In this document: piece by piece, positions 1 to 9,007 of the stretch | Layout: every line of letters starts with the position of its first letter | Position numbering within the stretch: position 1 is the stretch's first letter | DNA from: Actinomycetota bacterium | GTDB lineage: Bacteria; Actinomycetota; Actinomycetes; Nanopelagicales; Nanopelagicaceae | Assembly (NCBI GenBank): GCA_005777515.1 | Contig: SXMA01000091.1 | Span: 1 to 13,455 of the forward strand | DNA length: 13,455 nucleotides | Direction of reading: 5' to 3' | Notes under the pieces: generated by a model | The model's input: the letters and a program-made list of their open reading frames with translations, nothing else | What the model was told of the DNA's origin: nothing | The model's database searches: none | Position numbers and translations under genes: made by a program

Positions 1-942
1 AAGTGCGGTATCAACGGCTAGATCTAATTCAGGGCATGAGACCTCATAATCATCTCGAAGCGAGTTATGAGATTGATTTAATAACTGACCAAGTGCTTTA
101 AAATCCCCTGTCTCAAGGGACTTTGCTGCATCTAAAACTCGGGCCATTTCGCTTACACCATGTCGCGCTCGTTTAAATTGAACATCACTTAGCTTTGATT
201 TGTGAGATAACAGGCTCTCCATACTCAATTGGCGCAGGGAGCTAATTGAAAATATTTTAGCCACCTCCTCGCAACTCTCTCGCCGCTTGGCATAGCCACC
301 ATCAGTAAGGGCGTGGTGGGCCTGAGTATCAATTATTAGAAGCCTTAGAGAGTTTGAAGCAAAATCAATTTTGATATGCCGAGTTGTAAGATCCTGGCAA
401 TCAAGTAATAGTCCATAACCAGCTCTTGCCATTAGCGAAATTGATTGATCCATAATTCCGCAAGGCACACCGACATACTCATTTTCTGCCCGCTGGGTCA
501 GGCGAGCTAACTCAGGCAAAGTTTTCTCTAAATGAAATAGATGATTTAGTGCGGTGGCAAGTGAGCATTCAAGAGCGGCTGAGGAAGATAATCCAGCGCC
601 AAGTGGCACCTTTCCATCAACGTAGATATCAAGGCCAGAATCTATTTCCATCGCCCAGATGACGCCATAGATATATCTAGACCAGGCAGCCCCACCTTTT
701 GCAGCAATTGCCTCTAAAGTGCTTTCAATCATTTCGTTCTTCTTCTGCGCTGAAATGATTCTTATCTTTCTATCAGCTCTTTTGGAAACTGCACACATAG
801 TTACTGCATCGATAGCGAAGGGGAGAACAAAGCCCCCGCTGTAATCAACATGTTCGCCAATTAAGTTCACTCGCCCTGGAGCGCTTGCTACTACTGCAGG
901 GGGATAACCAAAGCCTTTAGTGAATAACTGTGTTATCTCCAC
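1..942 (-). CDS. galK: Galactokinase, 3' end cut by window edge
   Basis: GHMP-family kinase that phosphorylates alpha-D-galactose to galactose-1-phosphate with ATP, the first step of the cytoplasmic Leloir pathway. The visible 314 codons show the galactokinase signature (GRVNLIGEHVDY, residues 23-34, with Arg24, Glu30, His31 and Asp33), the ATP-binding GHMP motif (PLGAGLSSSAALE, 113-125) and the catalytic Asp165 in CGIMDQS. The family is usually about 380 aa, so roughly the last 70 residues, including the third GHMP motif, lie beyond position 1. The start is a GTG at 942-940. No upstream in-frame alternative exists, because the galT stop lies two codons earlier in the same frame. There is no clear Shine-Dalgarno, so translation is probably coupled to galT, whose stop ends 6 bp away. 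The product call is secure. Confidence 0.95.
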   Translation of the reverse strand, partial: MEITQLFTKGFGYPPAVVASAPGRVNLIGEHVDYSGGFVLPFAIDAVTMCAVSKRADRKIRIISAQKKNEMIESTLEAIAAKGGAAWSRYIYGVIWAMEIDSGLDIYVDGKVPLGAGLSSSAALECSLATALNHLFHLEKTLPELARLTQRAENEYVGVPCGIMDQSISLMARAGYGLLLDCQDLTTRHIKIDFASNSLRLLIIDTQAHHALTDGGYAKRRESCEEVAKIFSISSLRQLSMESLLSHKSKLSDVQFKRARHGVSEMARVLDAAKSLETGDFKALGQLLNQSHNSLRDDYEVSCPELDLAVDTAL

Positions 943-948
943 TTTGTT

Positions 949-2058
949 TTAAAGCGCCACATCGCGCAGCTGCGCCGCAGATTGCTCTGGCTTTAGATCC
1001 ATCATAAATGCACCAAATGCAGATTCAGATCCTGCTAAATACTTTAACTTTCCTGGCGCTCGTCTAACCGAGGCTATCTGCCAATGCAGACGCGTTACAT
1101 CTCTTCCCACCCTTACCGGCGCTTGATGCCAGGAGGCGATGTAGGGCATCGTTACACCGAAGACGCCGTCAAGTCTCATTAAAACTTCTTTAGCAAGAGG
1201 AGCAAATGCATCTGATGCAGCTTCATCAAGAGCTATAAAGTCAGGAACACTTCTTCTTGGTGCAAGATGAATTTCAAAGGGATATCTTGAGGCATAGGGC
1301 ACATAGGCAACCCATTCCTCATTTTGGGCAACGATGCGGACTTTATCTGAAAGCTCTCTAGCTAAAATATCCTCAAGAAGAATATTTCCAGTCTTCTTCT
1401 TATGAGCAGTTGCTACTGCTAGCGCTCTCTCTGCTTTTGGAGGTAGGTAGGAGTAGGCATAAATCTGCCCATGAGGATGATTAAGAGTTACTCCAACTTC
1501 CTCCCCTCGATTTTCAAAGGCAGCTATATATTCAATATAGGAAAGCTCAGATAGCTCTGCAGTGCGATCGCGCCAGGCTTCAAGGACAGTTCTTATCTGG
1601 CGGTGTGAGAGATCTTTAAAGGAGGCTTCATAATCCGATGTAAAACAGATAACTTCACATTTGCCAGCTGAGGCAATCGCTGGGCTGGAAAAATCTGGGT
1701 TATCTATTGCCTCAAAACTTGATTTAGGAGCAGCAAGTGATGGAGAGCGGTTATCAAAGACGACCACTTCATAATCACTTTCTGGGATTTCAGTAAGTGA
1801 GCCTGGCTTACTTGGCGCGAGTGGATTTAAATCTTTAGGAGGTAGAAATACTCGTTCCTGGCGATGGGCTGCAATTACTACCCATTCATTATTTATTGGA
1901 TCAAGGCGCATCTCGCCGATGCCTGGTTGCTCTTCACTGCTTCTTTGATCTACTGCGATGCGAGATTGGCCCTTTGTGTCGTAGTAGCGGATGGTGCGCC
2001 CATCCATGAGCGTGGCATCACTTCGAATAACGCCTGCGGGGAGTTTCTTACTCGACAT
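949..2058 (-). CDS. galT: Galactose-1-phosphate uridylyltransferase
   Basis: Exchanges UMP between UDP-glucose and galactose-1-phosphate, giving UDP-galactose and glucose-1-phosphate (Leloir pathway, cytoplasm). The 369-aa protein has the HIT-type active site HPHGQ at 194-198, with His196 as the expected uridylylated nucleophile. It also has the family blocks FDNRSPSL (101-108) and FENRG (181-185), and a C-terminal half containing HLAPRR and LHWQI. Length is normal for the family. Oddly, the region where relatives carry the CPLC zinc pair reads NPLA (78-81), and the zinc His in CFTSDH is Tyr143. Only the His at 194 of the four E. coli-type structural zinc ligands remains. The ATG at 2058 lies 21 bp from the divergent alpha-galactosidase start, with a possible -10 TAGAGT 10 nt upstream. 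It is first gene of a galT-galK operon. Confidence 0.95.
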   Translation of the reverse strand: MSSKKLPAGVIRSDATLMDGRTIRYYDTKGQSRIAVDQRSSEEQPGIGEMRLDPINNEWVVIAAHRQERVFLPPKDLNPLAPSKPGSLTEIPESDYEVVVFDNRSPSLAAPKSSFEAIDNPDFSSPAIASAGKCEVICFTSDYEASFKDLSHRQIRTVLEAWRDRTAELSELSYIEYIAAFENRGEEVGVTLNHPHGQIYAYSYLPPKAERALAVATAHKKKTGNILLEDILARELSDKVRIVAQNEEWVAYVPYASRYPFEIHLAPRRSVPDFIALDEAASDAFAPLAKEVLMRLDGVFGVTMPYIASWHQAPVRVGRDVTRLHWQIASVRRAPGKLKYLAGSESAFGAFMMDLKPEQSAAQLRDVAL

Positions 2059-2067
2059 AATGGCTAT

Positions 2068-2074
2068 TACTCTA
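2068..2074. promoter_or_regulatory. Overlapping divergent -10 elements, galT / alpha-galactosidase
   Basis: The heptamer TACTCTA reads TACTCT on the plus strand and TAGAGT on the minus strand, so both strands match the -10 pattern TANNNT. On plus, six bases (ACCCGT) separate it from the ATG at 2080, the spacing expected for a leaderless transcript. On minus, ten bases separate it from the galT ATG at 2058, giving at most a leader of a few bases. No convincing -35 box is visible on either strand. CATAAT at 2056-2061 is an alternative plus-strand -10 that would give a leader of about 12 nt. Promoter function is inferred from position and pattern only. Confidence 0.45.
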
Positions 2075-2079
2075 CCCGT

Positions 2080-4200
2080 ATGTCTTCTCCAATACCTTCA
2101 TCTAAGGCCGGGGCCAGGGCGCAGCTAAGCAATGGTGGCGTTGATTTACTCCTTGAGGTTATAGATGGCGCGCCGGTTATTAGATATTGGGGTGCAAGTT
2201 TTAAGGGCGAGGCAAGTGAACTTCTCTTTGATCGCTCCATTGCAAATAGCGATTTTGATGCAGTTACTAATCCAGGAATGATGCGAGAGCACTCAAGAGG
2301 ACATTTGGGATATCCCACAATAAAGGGACATAGAGCAGGTCTTGATTGGTCAACAAAATTTAGCGTTAAAGAATTAAAGAGCGATAAGAGTAGTTTTCAA
2401 ATTAAATTAGAAGATAAGGATGCCAAGTTAACTCTTGATATCGGCGCAGCTCTAGATCAATTTGGAGTTTTAAAGCTCTGGCAAGAGCTAACTAACCTTG
2501 GCGATACTTATTTTCTAGATGAGTTAAATTATTGGCTGCCGCTTAGTGATAGTGCGACTCAGAGCTTAGATTTTGTCGGGCGTTGGTCTAATGAGCGCAA
2601 TCCGCAGCGGCGAGATATTGCAATTGGCAGATATGTTCGAGATAGCCATGAGGGACGACCTGGGCATAATTACACGATAGGAATGATTGCTTTAGAAACG
2701 GAAACTAATTTTGCATCAGGACAATCTTGGGCGCTCAGCCTTGCTTGGAGTGGGGATAGCCAATATTGCATTGAAAAAAATTATGAGGGAAGTGCCAGTA
2801 TTGCAGCCGGAGAAGTACTTCTTCCAGGCGAAGTGATTCTTGAAAAAGGTCAGAGCTATAGAGCCCCTGATCTCTTTGCTCTCTATTCAAATGCTGGCCT
2901 TGATGGACTTTCCTCAAATATGCATAAGCATTTAAGAGCAAGGAGTGTGCATCCAAAAACTCCTCGCCCTATGACGCTGAATTTGTGGGAGGCAATCTAC
3001 TTTGACCACAATGAGGAGAAGATAAAGAAGATTGTTGATACAGCAGTTGAAGCCGGCTTTGAGCGAGTTGTCTTAGATGACGGTTGGTTTGGCTCTAGAA
3101 GAAGTGATTTAAGTGGCCTTGGTGATTGGCAGGTAAGTAAAGAGGTATGGCCAAATGGTCTTGGATCACTTGCTAATTACATAAGAGATAAAGGTATGGA
3201 GTTTGGCCTCTGGTTTGAAGGCGAGATGGTTAATCCTGATTCAGATCTCTATCGCTCACATCCTGATTGGATATTAAAGGTTGGCAATCGGGTAGGTCCA
3301 ACGTGGCGCCATGAGTTGGTCCTTAATCTTGATAATCAAGATGCATATAACTACGTCTTAGATTCAGTAGATAAAATTCTTGCTCAATACCAGATTACCT
3401 ATATCAAGTGGGATCACAATCGAGTTCTTATTGATGCGGGCTCAAATAATCGAGCTGCAGTGAGAAAGCAAACTCAAGGACTTTATCGCCTCTTTGCTGA
3501 ACTAAAGAAGCGCCATAAAAATCTAGAGATTGAATCTTGCGCTTCAGGGGGAGCAAGAATTGATCTAGGAATTATTGATTTAGTCGACCGCTTCTGGACC
3601 AGCGATAATAATGATGCTCTTGAGCGAGCCAGAATCCAGAGATGGAGCGCGCAATTTATTCCGCCAGAGTTGCTCGGAACTCATATTGGAGCAGATCCTG
3701 GCCATCAAACTGGAAGATCTATCTCATTTTCCTTTAGAGCCTTAACTGCTCTCTTTTGCCACGCAGGAGTGGAGCGAGACATCACCCAACTTTCTAGTAG
3801 TGAGTTAGCTGAGCTAAAGAGTTGGATTACTCTCTATAAGGCAAGACGCAAACTTCTTCATAGCGGGGATGTTATCCGTATCGATTATCCCAAGGATTCT
3901 CACTATCTCCATGGCGTAATTTCTAGTGATAAGAAATCAGCCCTATTTTCATTCTCATGTCTTGAGACAATTCCAGAGTCTCACCCGCCTCGCATGCGCA
4001 TAAGAGGACTTGATTCTGATCGCAGATATAGCGTTAAGGTTTTAAGTGGAGGTCAAAAATCAAATTTCATGGCTATTGAGCCGCCCAAGTGGATTACTAC
4101 TGGTATTGAATTAACTGGATCAGAGCTTGAAAATATAGGTCTTAGCGCGCCAATCTTACGCCCAGCATCAGCGCTCTTAATTGAAATAACTGCGCTTTAA
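2080..4200 (+). CDS. Alpha-galactosidase, glycoside hydrolase family 36
   Basis: Retaining alpha-galactosidase that removes terminal alpha-linked galactose from oligosaccharides such as raffinose or melibiose. With the ATG at 2080 the protein is 706 aa, normal for GH36. An N-terminal beta-sandwich domain covers about residues 1-290, a TIM barrel about 300-620, and a C-terminal beta domain follows. Visible barrel motifs are LDDGWFG (332-338), YIKWDHNR with nucleophile Asp445, [12 protein letters not shown] (486-497), and WTSDNND with acid/base Asp509. No signal peptide is seen, so a cytoplasmic enzyme acting on imported sugar is likely. The frame is open back to 1864, but that stretch is antisense to galT, and the family-like N-terminus (GGVDLLLEV...) starts just after 2080. 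Symbols used for relatives include rafA, agaN and galA. The stop overlaps that of convergent glpK. Confidence 0.93.
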   Translation: MSSPIPSSKAGARAQLSNGGVDLLLEVIDGAPVIRYWGASFKGEASELLFDRSIANSDFDAVTNPGMMREHSRGHLGYPTIKGHRAGLDWSTKFSVKELKSDKSSFQIKLEDKDAKLTLDIGAALDQFGVLKLWQELTNLGDTYFLDELNYWLPLSDSATQSLDFVGRWSNERNPQRRDIAIGRYVRDSHEGRPGHNYTIGMIALETETNFASGQSWALSLAWSGDSQYCIEKNYEGSASIAAGEVLLPGEVILEKGQSYRAPDLFALYSNAGLDGLSSNMHKHLRARSVHPKTPRPMTLNLWEAIYFDHNEEKIKKIVDTAVEAGFERVVLDDGWFGSRRSDLSGLGDWQVSKEVWPNGLGSLANYIRDKGMEFGLWFEGEMVNPDSDLYRSHPDWILKVGNRVGPTWRHELVLNLDNQDAYNYVLDSVDKILAQYQITYIKWDHNRVLIDAGSNNRAAVRKQTQGLYRLFAELKKRHKNLEIESCASGGARIDLGIIDLVDRFWTSDNNDALERARIQRWSAQFIPPELLGTHIGADPGHQTGRSISFSFRALTALFCHAGVERDITQLSSSELAELKSWITLYKARRKLLHSGDVIRIDYPKDSHYLHGVISSDKKSALFSFSCLETIPESHPPRMRIRGLDSDRRYSVKVLSGGQKSNFMAIEPPKWITTGIELTGSELENIGLSAPILRPASALLIEITAL

Positions 4201-4222
4201 TCAAGCCAGTTCAGAGTTTTTT
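4188..4222 (+). terminator. Possible terminator after the alpha-galactosidase gene
   Basis: AACTG (4188-4192) and GCTT (4194-4197), separated by one bulged C, pair with AAGC (4203-4206) and CAGTT (4207-4211) around the loop TAATC. A run of six Ts (4217-4222) follows after five bases. The hairpin contains the alpha-galactosidase stop codon and the last codons of convergent glpK. On the minus strand the same stem is followed by only a weak T-rich stretch. The gap between stem and T run is longer than in classical intrinsic terminators, so this is a candidate only. Confidence 0.4.
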
Positions 4223-5696
4223 CAATGGCTTTCTTCCAATTCTTAAATCCTGTAGTTGCAAGCGCGCTGGCCTTATCTGGCTTAAAGCGCTTATCTTCGC
4301 GCCACTTGGCTTTTAGCTCACTGGTATCTTTATAAAAACCTGTTGCAAGTCCTGCAGCATAGGCAGCGCCAAGGGCGGTAGTTTCAATTATCACCGGCCG
4401 AATTACTTCAACTCCCAAAATATCTGCCTGCATCTGCATACATAACTCATTAGCAGTAATGCCGCCATCCACTCTAATTTCAGTGAGAGCAACTTTGCTA
4501 TCAGCGCTCATGGCATCTAATACATCGCGTGTTTGATAACAGATTGCTTCAAGCGCTGCTCTGGCAAGGTGTGCTTTGGTAGCAGCTCTACTCAATCCAA
4601 CAATTACCCCTCGGGCGTCATTTCGCCAGTAAGGGGCAAAGAGACCAGAGAATGCCGGAACAAAATAAACCCCACCATTATCACTAACGCTCTTTGCAAG
4701 TTCTTCAACTTGCGGAGCTGAGGTGATAATGCCTAATTGATCCCTAAGCCATTGGATCGCAGATCCAGTAACAGCGACAGAGCCCTCAAGTGCATACCTC
4801 GCCTTATCCTCACCAAATTTATAGCAGAGCGTTGTTAATAGCCCATGCTTAGATCTAACGATTGATGTTCCAGTATTTAGCAGGGCAAAGTTTCCAGTGC
4901 CATAGGTTGTCTTTGATTCTCCAAGTTCAAAACAAGTCTGTCCGACCATAGCTGCTTGTTGGTCGCCAAGGATTCCAGAGATAGGAACTGCGCTTGAAAG
5001 AGGCCCATTGCTCTGGCTATGGCCATAAATTTGCGAAGAAGATTTGATTTCAGCAAGTATCTGACGAGGAATTTCAAAGATCTCTAAAAGCTCACTATCC
5101 CAATCAAGGCTCTCAAGGTTCATAAGTAGAGTTCTGCTGGCATTGGTCACATCGGTGTAGTGGACCCCGCCATTAACTCCACCCGTTAGATTCCATAGCA
5201 GCCAAGAATCAATGGTTCCTGCCAGCGCCCGTCCATCCTTTATTGCCAGGGCAACTTCTGGAGAATTCTTAATTAGCCAATTGATCTTGCTTGCTGAAAA
5301 GTATGGGGCGATAGCAAGGCCGGTCTTGTAGATAATTTTTTCCTTTACCTGATCACTTAAGGCGTTTAGAAACTCCGCCGTCCTTGTGTCTTGCCAGACT
5401 ATGGCGTTATGAAGGGGTAGTCCGGTGCTCTTATCCCAGATAAGAGTGGTCTCTCTCTGATTCGTTATTCCAATTGAGTTCAAATCTGAGCCTTGAATAC
5501 CAGCCTTCTTTAACGCACCAGTAATAACGCTGATGCAAGCTCGCCAGATTTCAGCTCCATCATGTTCCACCCAACCTGCTTTGGGGAGAATTTGAGAATG
5601 CTCTAATTGTTCTTGTCCAACGATTTGACCAGTTTGATTAAAGATTATGAAACGAGTACTTGAGGTCCCTTGGTCGAGAGCGCCGATGTAGCCCAT
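4197..5696 (-). CDS. glpK: Glycerol kinase
   Basis: FGGY-family kinase converting glycerol and ATP to sn-glycerol-3-phosphate, the substrate of the divergently encoded GlpD. The 499-aa length is typical. The N-terminal ATPase-fold phosphate motif is [10 protein letters not shown] (6-15). The glycerol-contacting residues of the E. coli enzyme correspond to Arg81-Glu82 (QRET), Trp101 and Tyr132, with catalytic base Asp245 in GDQQAAM. FGGY signatures lie at 344-357 ([14 protein letters not shown]) and 411-431 ([18 protein letters not shown]...). The E. coli loop that binds the inhibitor fructose-1,6-bisphosphate (GGTR before IPISG) is not conserved here (PLSSA at 232-236), so that inhibition may be absent. 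The ATG at 5696 has TAGGAT 7 nt upstream, which can be read as a leaderless -10 or as a weak AGGA ribosome site. No glpF or glpR is present in the window. Confidence 0.96.
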   Translation of the reverse strand: MGYIGALDQGTSSTRFIIFNQTGQIVGQEQLEHSQILPKAGWVEHDGAEIWRACISVITGALKKAGIQGSDLNSIGITNQRETTLIWDKSTGLPLHNAIVWQDTRTAEFLNALSDQVKEKIIYKTGLAIAPYFSASKINWLIKNSPEVALAIKDGRALAGTIDSWLLWNLTGGVNGGVHYTDVTNASRTLLMNLESLDWDSELLEIFEIPRQILAEIKSSSQIYGHSQSNGPLSSAVPISGILGDQQAAMVGQTCFELGESKTTYGTGNFALLNTGTSIVRSKHGLLTTLCYKFGEDKARYALEGSVAVTGSAIQWLRDQLGIITSAPQVEELAKSVSDNGGVYFVPAFSGLFAPYWRNDARGVIVGLSRAATKAHLARAALEAICYQTRDVLDAMSADSKVALTEIRVDGGITANELCMQMQADILGVEVIRPVIIETTALGAAYAAGLATGFYKDTSELKAKWREDKRFKPDKASALATTGFKNWKKAIEKTLNWLD

Positions 5697-5702
5697 AGCC
5701 CG

Positions 5703-5709
5703 TATCCTA
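5703..5709. promoter_or_regulatory. Overlapping divergent -10 elements, glpK / glpD
   Basis: The heptamer TATCCTA reads TATCCT on plus and TAGGAT on minus, both matching TANNNT. TATCCT is followed by six bases and the glpD GTG at 5715. TAGGAT is followed by seven bases and the glpK ATG at 5696. Both spacings suit leaderless transcripts starting at or next to the start codon, with divergent transcription starts about 19 bp apart. The heptamer sits in a partly symmetric 17-bp segment with arms GCCC (5698-5701) and GGGC (5711-5714), which could also be an operator. No clear -35 boxes are visible; TGGAAC at 5728-5733 (minus) is a weak candidate. Confidence 0.55.
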
Positions 5710-5714
5710 AGGGC

Positions 5715-7391
5715 GTGTCCAGATCTAGTTCCAGCCTGAATATCGCCTCTCGAAGCTCTGCAATCACTGCTTTGGGTGAGAGCGAATTTGATATTTTGGT
5801 AATTGGCGGCGGAATTAATGGCGTTGGAATTGCTCTTGATGCTGCATCACGAGGGCTAAGCGTTGCTCTAGTTGAAAGCGGAGACTTCGCATCAGGAACT
5901 TCTTCCAAATCTTCAAAGTTAATTCATGGCGGACTTCGCTATCTTGAACAATATGACTTTCGCCTTGTAAGAGAGGCGCTCTATGAGCGAGAGTTAATGG
6001 TCACTACGCTCTCACCTCACTTAGTTAAGCCAGTTTCTTTTCTCTATCCACTCCACGAAAAACTAATTGAGAGAACTTATGTTGGAGCTGGAATGGCGCT
6101 CTATGACGCGCTACGAGGCTTTAAGAGAGCACTTCCTTGGCATAAGCACTTATCTCAGAAGAAGGTAAGTGAGATTGCGCCATCACTGCGCCTTGATGTA
6201 ATAACTGGAGGATTTCAATATTTTGATGCTCAAGTAGATGATGCTCGCCATACTATGAGCATTGCTAGAACGGCTGCTAAATATGGCGCAGTTATTACCA
6301 CAAGAACTAGATGTGAAGAAGTCATTAAAAATGGCAAGCGTGTAGTTGGCGCAAAGATAAGAGATCTAATAAGTGATGAGGTAATTGAAGTCCGCGCAAA
6401 AGCCACGATTATGGCATCAGGGGTTTGGAGTGATCAGCTCCATGAGAAGTTTGGACTTAAAGCTGGTTATAAGGTTCGCATGTCTAAGGGCTCACACATT
6501 GTGGTGCCAAAGAGTGCGATTAACTCTCAAAGTGGCGTAATTATCAAGACTGATGTTTCGGTGCTTTTCATTATCCCTTGGGGCGAGCAATGGATAGTTG
6601 GAACAACCGATACTGATTACCAAGAGAGTAAAGAAGAGCCACTAGCAAGCAGTGATGACGTCTCATACATAATTAATCAAGCTAATCGAGTACTTGAGCC
6701 TAAACTAAGACGGGATCAAGTAGTAGGCGTATTTGCAGGCCTTCGCCCACTTGTCTCAACTGATCCTGACTCACCAACAACCACATTATCTAGGGAGCAT
6801 GTCGTTGATAGCCCCACGCCTGGCTTTGTTTCAATCGCTGGCGGTAAATACACCACATATCGTGTTATGTCAGAAGATGCTGTTGATGAAGCAGTAAATC
6901 ACTTAAGGCGAATCGTTCCTGATTCAACAACTGAAAACCTTGCCATCATTGGCGCTGAAGGTTATTCGGTATTGATAAATAAGATTCCAAAACTTGCTAA
7001 GGAGTATGGGCTTTCTGAAGAAACCATCAGACATCTTCTCGATCGCTACGGCTCTCTATTTGATGAAGTCTTAGCTCCAGCACAAGATGACTCAACTCTT
7101 CTTGAGCCTCTAATTGAAGGTTTGCTATATATCAAGGCAGAAGCACGCTATGCCATAACCCATGAAGCAGCTCTAAGCATCGATGATTTATTATCAAGAA
7201 GAACTCGGATTGCATTTGAGGCATCTGATTCTGGGCTGAGTATTACTAGTTACTTAGGCGAACTCCTTGGAAACTTTGCAGGGCTTGGGAAGAAAGAGAT
7301 TGCTAAATCAATCTCTGAATATGAACAGATTATTCTCCGCCAAAAGAAGAGCTTGGAGAAAGCTACGCGAGTAGAGAGTAAAGTAGGTTAA
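5715..7391 (+). CDS. glpD: FAD-dependent glycerol-3-phosphate dehydrogenase
   Basis: Membrane-associated flavoenzyme that oxidises sn-glycerol-3-phosphate to dihydroxyacetone phosphate and passes electrons to the quinone pool. The Rossmann FAD motif GGGINGVG lies at residues 31-38 and the ribose-binding Glu at 54 (VALVES). The family block [11 protein letters not shown] ends near residue 78, and [10 protein letters not shown] lies near the end of the FAD domain. A DAO_C-type C-terminal domain follows. From the GTG at 5715 the protein is 558 aa, usual for actinobacterial GlpD. I prefer this start to TTG 5670, which would run 27 bp into glpK. The N-terminus after GTG (SSLN...ALGE) resembles actinobacterial relatives, and an AAGGG and a -10-like TATCCT sit just before it. 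The stop overlaps that of convergent GH25 by TTAA. Confidence 0.94.
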   Translation: MSRSSSSLNIASRSSAITALGESEFDILVIGGGINGVGIALDAASRGLSVALVESGDFASGTSSKSSKLIHGGLRYLEQYDFRLVREALYERELMVTTLSPHLVKPVSFLYPLHEKLIERTYVGAGMALYDALRGFKRALPWHKHLSQKKVSEIAPSLRLDVITGGFQYFDAQVDDARHTMSIARTAAKYGAVITTRTRCEEVIKNGKRVVGAKIRDLISDEVIEVRAKATIMASGVWSDQLHEKFGLKAGYKVRMSKGSHIVVPKSAINSQSGVIIKTDVSVLFIIPWGEQWIVGTTDTDYQESKEEPLASSDDVSYIINQANRVLEPKLRRDQVVGVFAGLRPLVSTDPDSPTTTLSREHVVDSPTPGFVSIAGGKYTTYRVMSEDAVDEAVNHLRRIVPDSTTENLAIIGAEGYSVLINKIPKLAKEYGLSEETIRHLLDRYGSLFDEVLAPAQDDSTLLEPLIEGLLYIKAEARYAITHEAALSIDDLLSRRTRIAFEASDSGLSITSYLGELLGNFAGLGKKEIAKSISEYEQIILRQKKSLEKATRVESKVG

Positions 7392-9007
7392 TTCTTAATT
7401 TGATTCTTGCAAGAATCAAAAGGCACTACCGGCTTACTTGGTTTTGGCGTTGGCGTAACAACAACTTCTGGTCCTTGAATCAGATTAACTGATAAGTCTT
7501 GGCGATTTTCTAAATGAGTTCCAGTTTGATCAACAAAGGCGACATATCCTTGAGTAAGCCCTGCCGGAAGATTCTTAAGAGTCAGCGTCCAGATTCCAGC
7601 TCTATCTCGAACGGGGCTCTGTTCAACTTTGACTACTGGGCCGCCGCCCTCAACAGGACTTCTCCGAAAAGCTACGGTTCCAGTAACAACGGGCTCTCCA
7701 CTTGGGCGTTTGACCTCAACCTTAATTTTTACCGGCTTATCGGTACTACTTGCGTTAACGCTAGTGATAAGCAGTGTGGTCGGTTCCTTTACCGGCAGAT
7801 AATCGCCAACAGCGGGGGTCCAGATGCCACGAGTGAGTTGAAGAAATGAAGCGTTATCTCCTCTAAATACATTTAAATCAACTCTTGGTGATGGCACTCC
7901 ATACTTCTGACCAATACCGCACGATGAATACTGCCAAATTTGCCAGAGTGATGAGCAGTTCGCAGTCGACCAGGAGTGAACAAAGCAGCCAAATTCTTTT
8001 CTCCCAGGTTCAGCAATCGGGTCTGCAGGATTAATTCCGTACTGCGCTTTCCATAGCGGATATTGGCGTAATTTCTCACTTCTAACCATCGCTTGCTCAA
8101 GAAATGTTGGATAAGAATAGAGAAATGGTTTTCGTCCAGTTTTTTCATACATCGTTTCAAGCCAAGTCTCAGCCCAGAGAGTTACCAATGACTTTGGTGC
8201 ATACTTAACGCAGCTGCCATTTGTTACTTGAACGCAGTTATATTCCAAATCAAGTGCGTATGGCAGATCTCGCTCGGTATAGCCACCAAGGCTAGAGAGT
8301 CGCCATAGCGCTTTTTGTGCTTGCGCCTTAGCATCAAGAATTACAGATTCTTTATTGGTTGTATTGGGCAATATTGTGTAGTGGTAGTAGCCGGTATAGA
8401 TACCTGCCGCTTGAGCTGCATCACGATCCATCAAGAGATACTTAAGAGCTAGGGCGTCAGCATCATCTCTTGTATCTGATGCTTTGATCATTACAAATCT
8501 AATTCCTGCGTCATACATCTTTACAAAGTCAATTGGCTTATCTTGAGGATGCTGCCAGCGGCTTATATCGGTGCCATGAATTCGACCACCAGGGCCGCTA
8601 AGTGAGATTAATTCATCAGGGGTTGAAATTGCCGGGTTCTGCTCAATCACAATTCTCTTTGTCTTTGTGATGAGAGTTTTGCCTCCAATGATCACTTTTG
8701 CTCGATATGTTGCGTTGGCAGCAAGGGCTGTAGCTCTTGCTTGAATCTTCCAGGCTCCGCTTGGGGTTGATTTAGTTCTAAGGCGGGTATCACTCCAAGT
8801 ACTACCGATTTTTACATCAATTTTTACAACTGCATTTTTTACCTTCGGCTTAATTACGCCATGAAAAGTTACTTTGTAATCAGGAAATGCAGGAGTCTGT
8901 GTCAGATTAAAGGAAGAAGTTGTCGCCGCCTGCGAAATAGGAGAGCTGATATTGGCCAGTAGCACCCAAATAAGTAAGAGAAGGGATATGCGGCGGGGAG
9001 AAATCAC
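7388..9007 (-). CDS. Secreted GH25 muramidase (lysozyme-like) with Ig-like flanks
   Basis: Predicted exported N-acetylmuramidase that cleaves peptidoglycan glycan strands. The 539 aa begin with a signal peptide (basic MISPRR, hydrophobic core 8-20, likely cut after Ala27 in SQA-ATT). A beta-sandwich region (about 30-125) follows, then the GH25 barrel (about 143-390), an Ig-like domain (about 405-510) and a Pro/Thr-rich tail (511-530). The GH25 acidic residues are present: Asp147 in GTDISRWQ, Asp253 and Glu255 in YALDLEYN, and Asp377 in VDLNVF. WQIWQYSS (355-362) is also typical. The start is a GTG at 9007-9005 overlapping the stop of the preceding gene as GTGA, so expression is probably by translational coupling. 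The role may be wall remodelling or attack on other cells; sequence alone does not decide. A perfect palindrome lies in its last codons. Confidence 0.9.
   Translation of the reverse strand: MISPRRISLLLLIWVLLANISSPISQAATTSSFNLTQTPAFPDYKVTFHGVIKPKVKNAVVKIDVKIGSTWSDTRLRTKSTPSGAWKIQARATALAANATYRAKVIIGGKTLITKTKRIVIEQNPAISTPDELISLSGPGGRIHGTDISRWQHPQDKPIDFVKMYDAGIRFVMIKASDTRDDADALALKYLLMDRDAAQAAGIYTGYYHYTILPNTTNKESVILDAKAQAQKALWRLSSLGGYTERDLPYALDLEYNCVQVTNGSCVKYAPKSLVTLWAETWLETMYEKTGRKPFLYSYPTFLEQAMVRSEKLRQYPLWKAQYGINPADPIAEPGRKEFGCFVHSWSTANCSSLWQIWQYSSCGIGQKYGVPSPRVDLNVFRGDNASFLQLTRGIWTPAVGDYLPVKEPTTLLITSVNASSTDKPVKIKVEVKRPSGEPVVTGTVAFRRSPVEGGGPVVKVEQSPVRDRAGIWTLTLKNLPAGLTQGYVAFVDQTGTHLENRQDLSVNLIQGPEVVVTPTPKPSKPVVPFDSCKNQIKN
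7399..7420. repeat. 22-bp perfect palindrome just past glpD
   Basis: Arms TTTGATTCTTG (7399-7409) and CAAGAATCAAA (7410-7420) are exact reverse complements. The palindrome starts 7 bases after the glpD stop and encodes the near-terminal residues of the GH25 protein on the other strand. No T run follows on either strand, so it does not look like a standard intrinsic terminator. It could form a 3' hairpin protecting or ending the glpD message, or bind a dimeric protein. The function is unknown. Confidence 0.6.

Noticed and set aside
1864..2079. Open frame extending the alpha-galactosidase 72 codons upstream
   Set aside because: It is antisense to well-supported galT, has no family-like sequence, and the GH36 N-terminus begins right after the ATG at 2080.
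2067..2318. 83-codon minus-strand open frame ahead of galT
   Set aside because: It is antisense to the conserved N-terminal domain of the alpha-galactosidase and has no recognisable motif.
5670..5714. TTG at 5670 as glpD start
   Set aside because: It would overlap the glpK start by 27 bp and add residues with no resemblance to GlpD. The GTG at 5715 gives the usual N-terminus.
7514..7849. 111-codon plus-strand open frame inside GH25
   Set aside because: It lies wholly antisense to the Ig-like domain of a convincing gene, with no recognisable motif.
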